Shown here: in pieces, positions 12,101-12,796 of the stretch
Layout of the letters: each line of letters starts with the position of its first letter
Position numbering within the stretch: the stretch's first letter is position 1
Assembly: GCA_026387555.1 (NCBI GenBank)
Contig: JAPLLM010000010.1
Span: 3,506-16,301, forward strand
Direction of reading: 5' to 3'
Source: Candidatus Omnitrophota bacterium
GTDB taxonomy: Bacteria > Omnitrophota > Gorgyraeia > Gygaellales > Profunditerraquicolaceae
DNA length: 12,796 bases
The notes under the pieces: model-generated
Seen by the model: only the letters and a program-made list of their open reading frames with translations
Databases searched by the model: none
What the model was told of the DNA's origin: nothing
Program-made: the position numbers and the translations under genes

Positions 12101-12796
12101 GTAATTAATGTGGTTAACCCGATTGCCGCGCATGCATTGATAAAAATGGACTGGAAGCCTAAAAAGGATAATAAAACTATCCGCTTGGCCATGGGTAAAA
12201 AGGGTTCGCTCCCTGATGGCCGCACGCCGGTCTATGCCGGCCGGTGGCGTGATTTTGTATTTATGTGGCTTAGCCTTCGCAGATTAGGCGTTAAGGATTT
12301 GAAAGTTATCAAGAGGAAGCTGGATTCAATCCCTGCAGGAGAAGGAGAGCAGCTTTTTGTTTCCTGCAATTATTATTTACCCGGAGCGATAGCCTTACCG
12401 CAGGATCTTTTACCCAAAGAAAGGCTGCTTATTCTTGAGGATCGGCCGGAGCATCTTCAGAAGCTGCTTGCTGTGTACCGGGGAAAGTTTAAGCAGATCT
12501 TTACAGCATGGTCTTTGGATGAGGCGCGGGAGATGATTGAAAAATATTCGCCGTTCGATCTGGTTATATCCGATTTAGACCTTTCTTCAAAATTAATCTA
12601 CCGTGATTCTAGAGGCGTTATTTTAACAAAATTCGCTACGGTTTTATTTAACGGAGAAGAAGTTCCCATCCGCCGCGCCGGAGAGGCATTTGTACTCTGG
12701 GTGGCAAACCATCTTTTGCTGCGGCCGAAGATAATCGTACTTCATTCGTCCTCTTTTGAGAAATGGAGCCGGGATTATTGGTTTGCAATCTTAACC
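8786..12796 (+). CDS. C-terminal-side part of giant protein, third frame, open at right edge
   Basis: After a TAG at 8768-8770 this frame has no stop to the end of the window, about 1,337 codons from 8786. It is easily missed because it has no stop inside the window. Evidence for coding: two further linker copies (9980 and 11210) are read in the same phase as copies 1-4 are in their own frame; three Xre-like helix-turn-helix units are recognisable; and a receiver-like domain is seen at the right edge. It overlaps the end of the preceding frame by about 320 bases. A slip or single missing A at 8782-8785 joins the two smoothly (REK followed by VALVLGEF). A GTG at 8786 could be a start, but no Shine-Dalgarno sequence precedes it. 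I therefore treat it as a continuation and not a separate gene. Confidence 0.8.
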   Translation, partial: MALVLGEFTLLISDDPKNPLSEKSVETWLYAAPPPEIRLAFAIELYKKDSGRYLRMLREGSRFSHKQLAGEVNKTGCLSSKLSEKDMRDIEKGSEDVPFEVSYKVLLTAREIGAKKCGLYLHQICKADMFRRLFIEWLKERGGNITLDRLRSMENGLSRLRRTWVELQKAILKAEEFNTIFPAIKAKKRIRRFKMEDAGVDEFRGIMIALDLTEMKYAKRLVDRLPGEFKRSLKTVEGYFSLGVPLEYLICARELYKDSMAECADSLKVLRLRRDRSHEELAQEINQKLKEYGKASVISCTDLMRMEMQEIEMPWVILKIVRQLDREKSASYLADLHKEFSLQVEKGNQEHDFAVSIGMSRCSLWQMEKGKKTVPTDIMTKAKDVLRGCKASSAVNQSVSSPAALCAAPMMFGDPLLALAAGVFALGMMKGDSFLIKALRIIEGNLDRWTAISLASTQRDLEIFSIGVKFGQIKDFYEQLFLREYRIAKNMIGEFNPDFSPRLILFLEWVFQNMFVDREYRNNTQLVFLRAGAEPLADIAWAMSGTLPGIFHAKNIHSVWATMSQYREMCRDREQAVIFVKYLYGMGVLTPNVTRIFFVDTDTGFGGPSTELIILNTLFNKEVIVKVNRRFGLDLPVWSSDFNASHRAEMLYMACKEMTPRTIQYMADQAGISAAEYGKIKVRGFINETGHYEEGSLWWTVDQMPKVEYLQPRLLLDAGGVAIVTPKDPDNQKHSGLQQHMNFWLQRAGLVMGTLDMLESEGVDVSVYAKEWIGRMESSLFKQVARVSSPLPGGSLERNSENAGKGATSSSAALCAAPLAFVDPFTLSAVEGLLALAAGVFALGMASLSSAPAVRISASGIKQVILVDKPMSILQAKEELAQMMAGGIGSFRAKLLNVNNGQALYLAPNPAYSDPLLFWGYFVIATGVPEQNNISIILNMGLENRKLHLSLARNYSGDFVILAKALIEIGFPADLVFNSVAALTLEKIFSFPDKEDKDSLTLLHLASLDPDSVAPASDRLQILPCDIAVWKKIIHSADSRSFDFFIGKEYLGMVEVSVVPGANTVNILNMETSLRGAGNFYRLFEATQSLLKHSLYKKEEYRFGEVINVVNPIAAHALIKMDWKPKKDNKTIRLAMGKKGSLPDGRTPVYAGRWRDFVFMWLSLRRLGVKDLKVIKRKLDSIPAGEGEQLFVSCNYYLPGAIALPQDLLPKERLLILEDRPEHLQKLLAVYRGKFKQIFTAWSLDEAREMIEKYSPFDLVISDLDLSSKLIYRDSRGVILTKFATVLFNGEEVPIRRAGEAFVLWVANHLLLRPKIIVLHSSSFEKWSRDYWFAILT
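8915..9004 (+). repeat. Duplicated helix-turn-helix unit, copy 1
   Basis: Begins ELYKKDS and continues LRMLREGSRFSHKQLAGEVN. The DNA at the start (gaactttataa...ggattc) is still nearly the same as in copy 2 at 9545. The position of SH-x-(Q/E)-LA-x-E marks the second helix of an Xre-like fold. Confidence 0.6.
9545..9643 (+). repeat. Duplicated helix-turn-helix unit, copy 2
   Basis: Begins ELYKDS and continues LKVLRLRRDRSHEELAQEIN. It starts 630 bases (210 residues) after copy 1, has three more residues before the LR motif, and is followed by a longer loop than a standard Xre domain. Confidence 0.6.
9980..10072 (+). repeat. Coding linker repeat, copy 5 (subtype B)
   Basis: Encodes VSSPAALCAAP, then FGDPLLALAAGVFALGM. 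Of its first 90 bases, 60 are G or C, clearly richer than the flanking domains. It separates the helix-turn-helix region from the next unassigned domain and lies in the third frame, in the same phase relative to coding as copies 1-4. Confidence 0.88.
10073..11206 (+). other. Unassigned domain between linkers 5 and 6
   Basis: About 378 residues, for which I cannot name a family with confidence. Two features look like nucleotide- or phosphate-binding sites: a strand-loop VFLRAGAEPLADIAW (from about 10364) and a later hydrophobic strand followed by VDTDTGFGGPST (from about 10580). A strand-RxGxxPL pattern followed by strand-DTGxxG reminds me of predicted phosphoribosyltransferase-like enzymes, but this is weak. 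The rest alternates helices and strands in a globular fashion. The last 30 residues before linker 6 are Ser/Gly/Asn-rich (SPLPGGSLERNSENAGKG) and look like a flexible tail. Alternatives are a HAD-like or Rossmann-like domain. Confidence 0.4.
11210..11341 (+). repeat. Coding linker repeat, copy 6 (subtype B), with nested insertion
   Basis: Encodes SSSAALCAAPLAFVDP, then an extra FTLSAVEG, then LLALAAGVFALGM. The left half resembles copy 2 and the right half (11282-11320) matches copy 5 at 38 of 39 bases, so it looks like a mosaic of two copies. Confidence 0.87.
11258..11281 (+). repeat. 24-nt in-frame insertion nested in linker copy 6
   Basis: Compared with copies 4 and 5, the junction GACCCG/CTGCTTGC is interrupted by 24 bases whose core is CCCTGAGCGCAGTCGAAGGG, adding eight residues (FTLSAVEG). 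From memory, close variants of this short sequence are scattered in many environmental bacterial genomes, which would make it a small dispersed repeat. The ends CCCT/AGGG are complementary, the rest only weakly. Its length keeps the frame. Confidence 0.7.
11342..12421 (+). other. Unassigned region containing a degenerate GNAT-like acetyltransferase segment
   Basis: About 360 residues after linker 6. The first 150 or so residues (from VILVDKPMSILQ) form a globular alpha/beta sequence I do not recognise. From about 11918 the order of elements resembles a GNAT fold: GKEYLGMVEVSVV as beta strands; SLRGAGNFYRLFEATQSLLKH (codons from 12002), like the RGxGxGxxL acetyl-CoA loop and helix; VNPIAAHALIKMDWKP (from 12113), like the N-x-x-A...GF/W end of the family. 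The loop glycines are partly lost (RGAGNF), so acetyl-CoA binding is doubtful. The following segment, to about 12421, has alternating strands and helices without known motifs. It runs directly into the receiver-like domain without a linker copy. Confidence 0.35.
12422..12796 (+). other. Domain: response-regulator receiver-like, cut by right edge
   Basis: RLLILEDRPE has the acidic residues that usually follow the first beta strand (Asp codon 12440-12442). A helix and AWSLDEAREMIEKYSPFDLVISDLDLS follow, with the probable phosphoacceptor Asp at 12572-12574. A later strand KIIVLHSSS would supply the Ser/Thr of beta-4, shifted by one residue. About 25 extra residues sit between the phosphoacceptor and helix 3. 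The conserved Lys of beta-5 lies beyond the edge or is missing. Receiver domains are phosphorylated by histidine kinases. Here the domain sits in a giant chain with no kinase in view, so it may be a degenerate, unphosphorylated module. The sequence is incomplete. Confidence 0.55.

Noticed and set aside
11808..12104. 98-codon plus-strand frame
   Set aside because: Out of phase with the long open frame that carries the GNAT-like and receiver-like segments; no family similarity.

Overview
This window looks like one stretch of a single giant plus-strand coding sequence. I see no intergenic DNA, promoter, terminator or RNA gene. Read continuously, the coding signal enters from the left edge in frame 1 (positions 1-432). 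It moves to the frame of positions divisible by three (about 426 to 8785), then to a third frame (about 8786 to 12796), which is still open at the right edge. Each change is equivalent to one missing base in or near an A run. With both repaired, the window would encode about 4,260 residues of one protein, open at both ends.

The chain is a string of unrelated, mostly enzyme-like domains. In order they are: an unassigned N-terminal piece; a fold-type II PLP enzyme of the serine/threonine dehydratase type (to about 1409); an unassigned basic region with an internal duplication (1539-3230); a FeoB-like iron transporter (3354-5096); a B12-type radical SAM enzyme (5208 to about 6880); an adenosine-deaminase-like hydrolase (about 6900-8549); a region with degenerate Xre-type helix-turn-helix units (8664-9979); an unassigned domain (10073-11206); a degenerate GNAT-like region (11342-12421); and the start of a response-regulator receiver-like domain (12422 to the edge).

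The parts are separated by six copies of a roughly 30-40 residue linker with core consensus A-P-x-x-F-x-D-P-(L/F)...L-G-M. Copies start at 1434, 3231, 5106, 8556, 9980 and 11210. They are similar in DNA as well as protein, all lie in the local coding phase, and differ by indels in multiples of three. One carries a nested 24-nt insertion. The copies look like mosaics of each other. This recurrent linker joining unrelated housekeeping-like enzymes is the most unusual thing here. It suggests a polyprotein-like or domain-string gene, or a coding repeat that has fused neighbouring genes.

Organism: from general knowledge, giant ORFs in uncultured bacteria are well known in Omnitrophota (candidate phylum OP3). 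Together with the mosaic composition, that makes an Omnitrophota-like metagenomic bacterium my best guess. The guess is inference and not proven by any marker in the window. The domains do not form an obvious single pathway.
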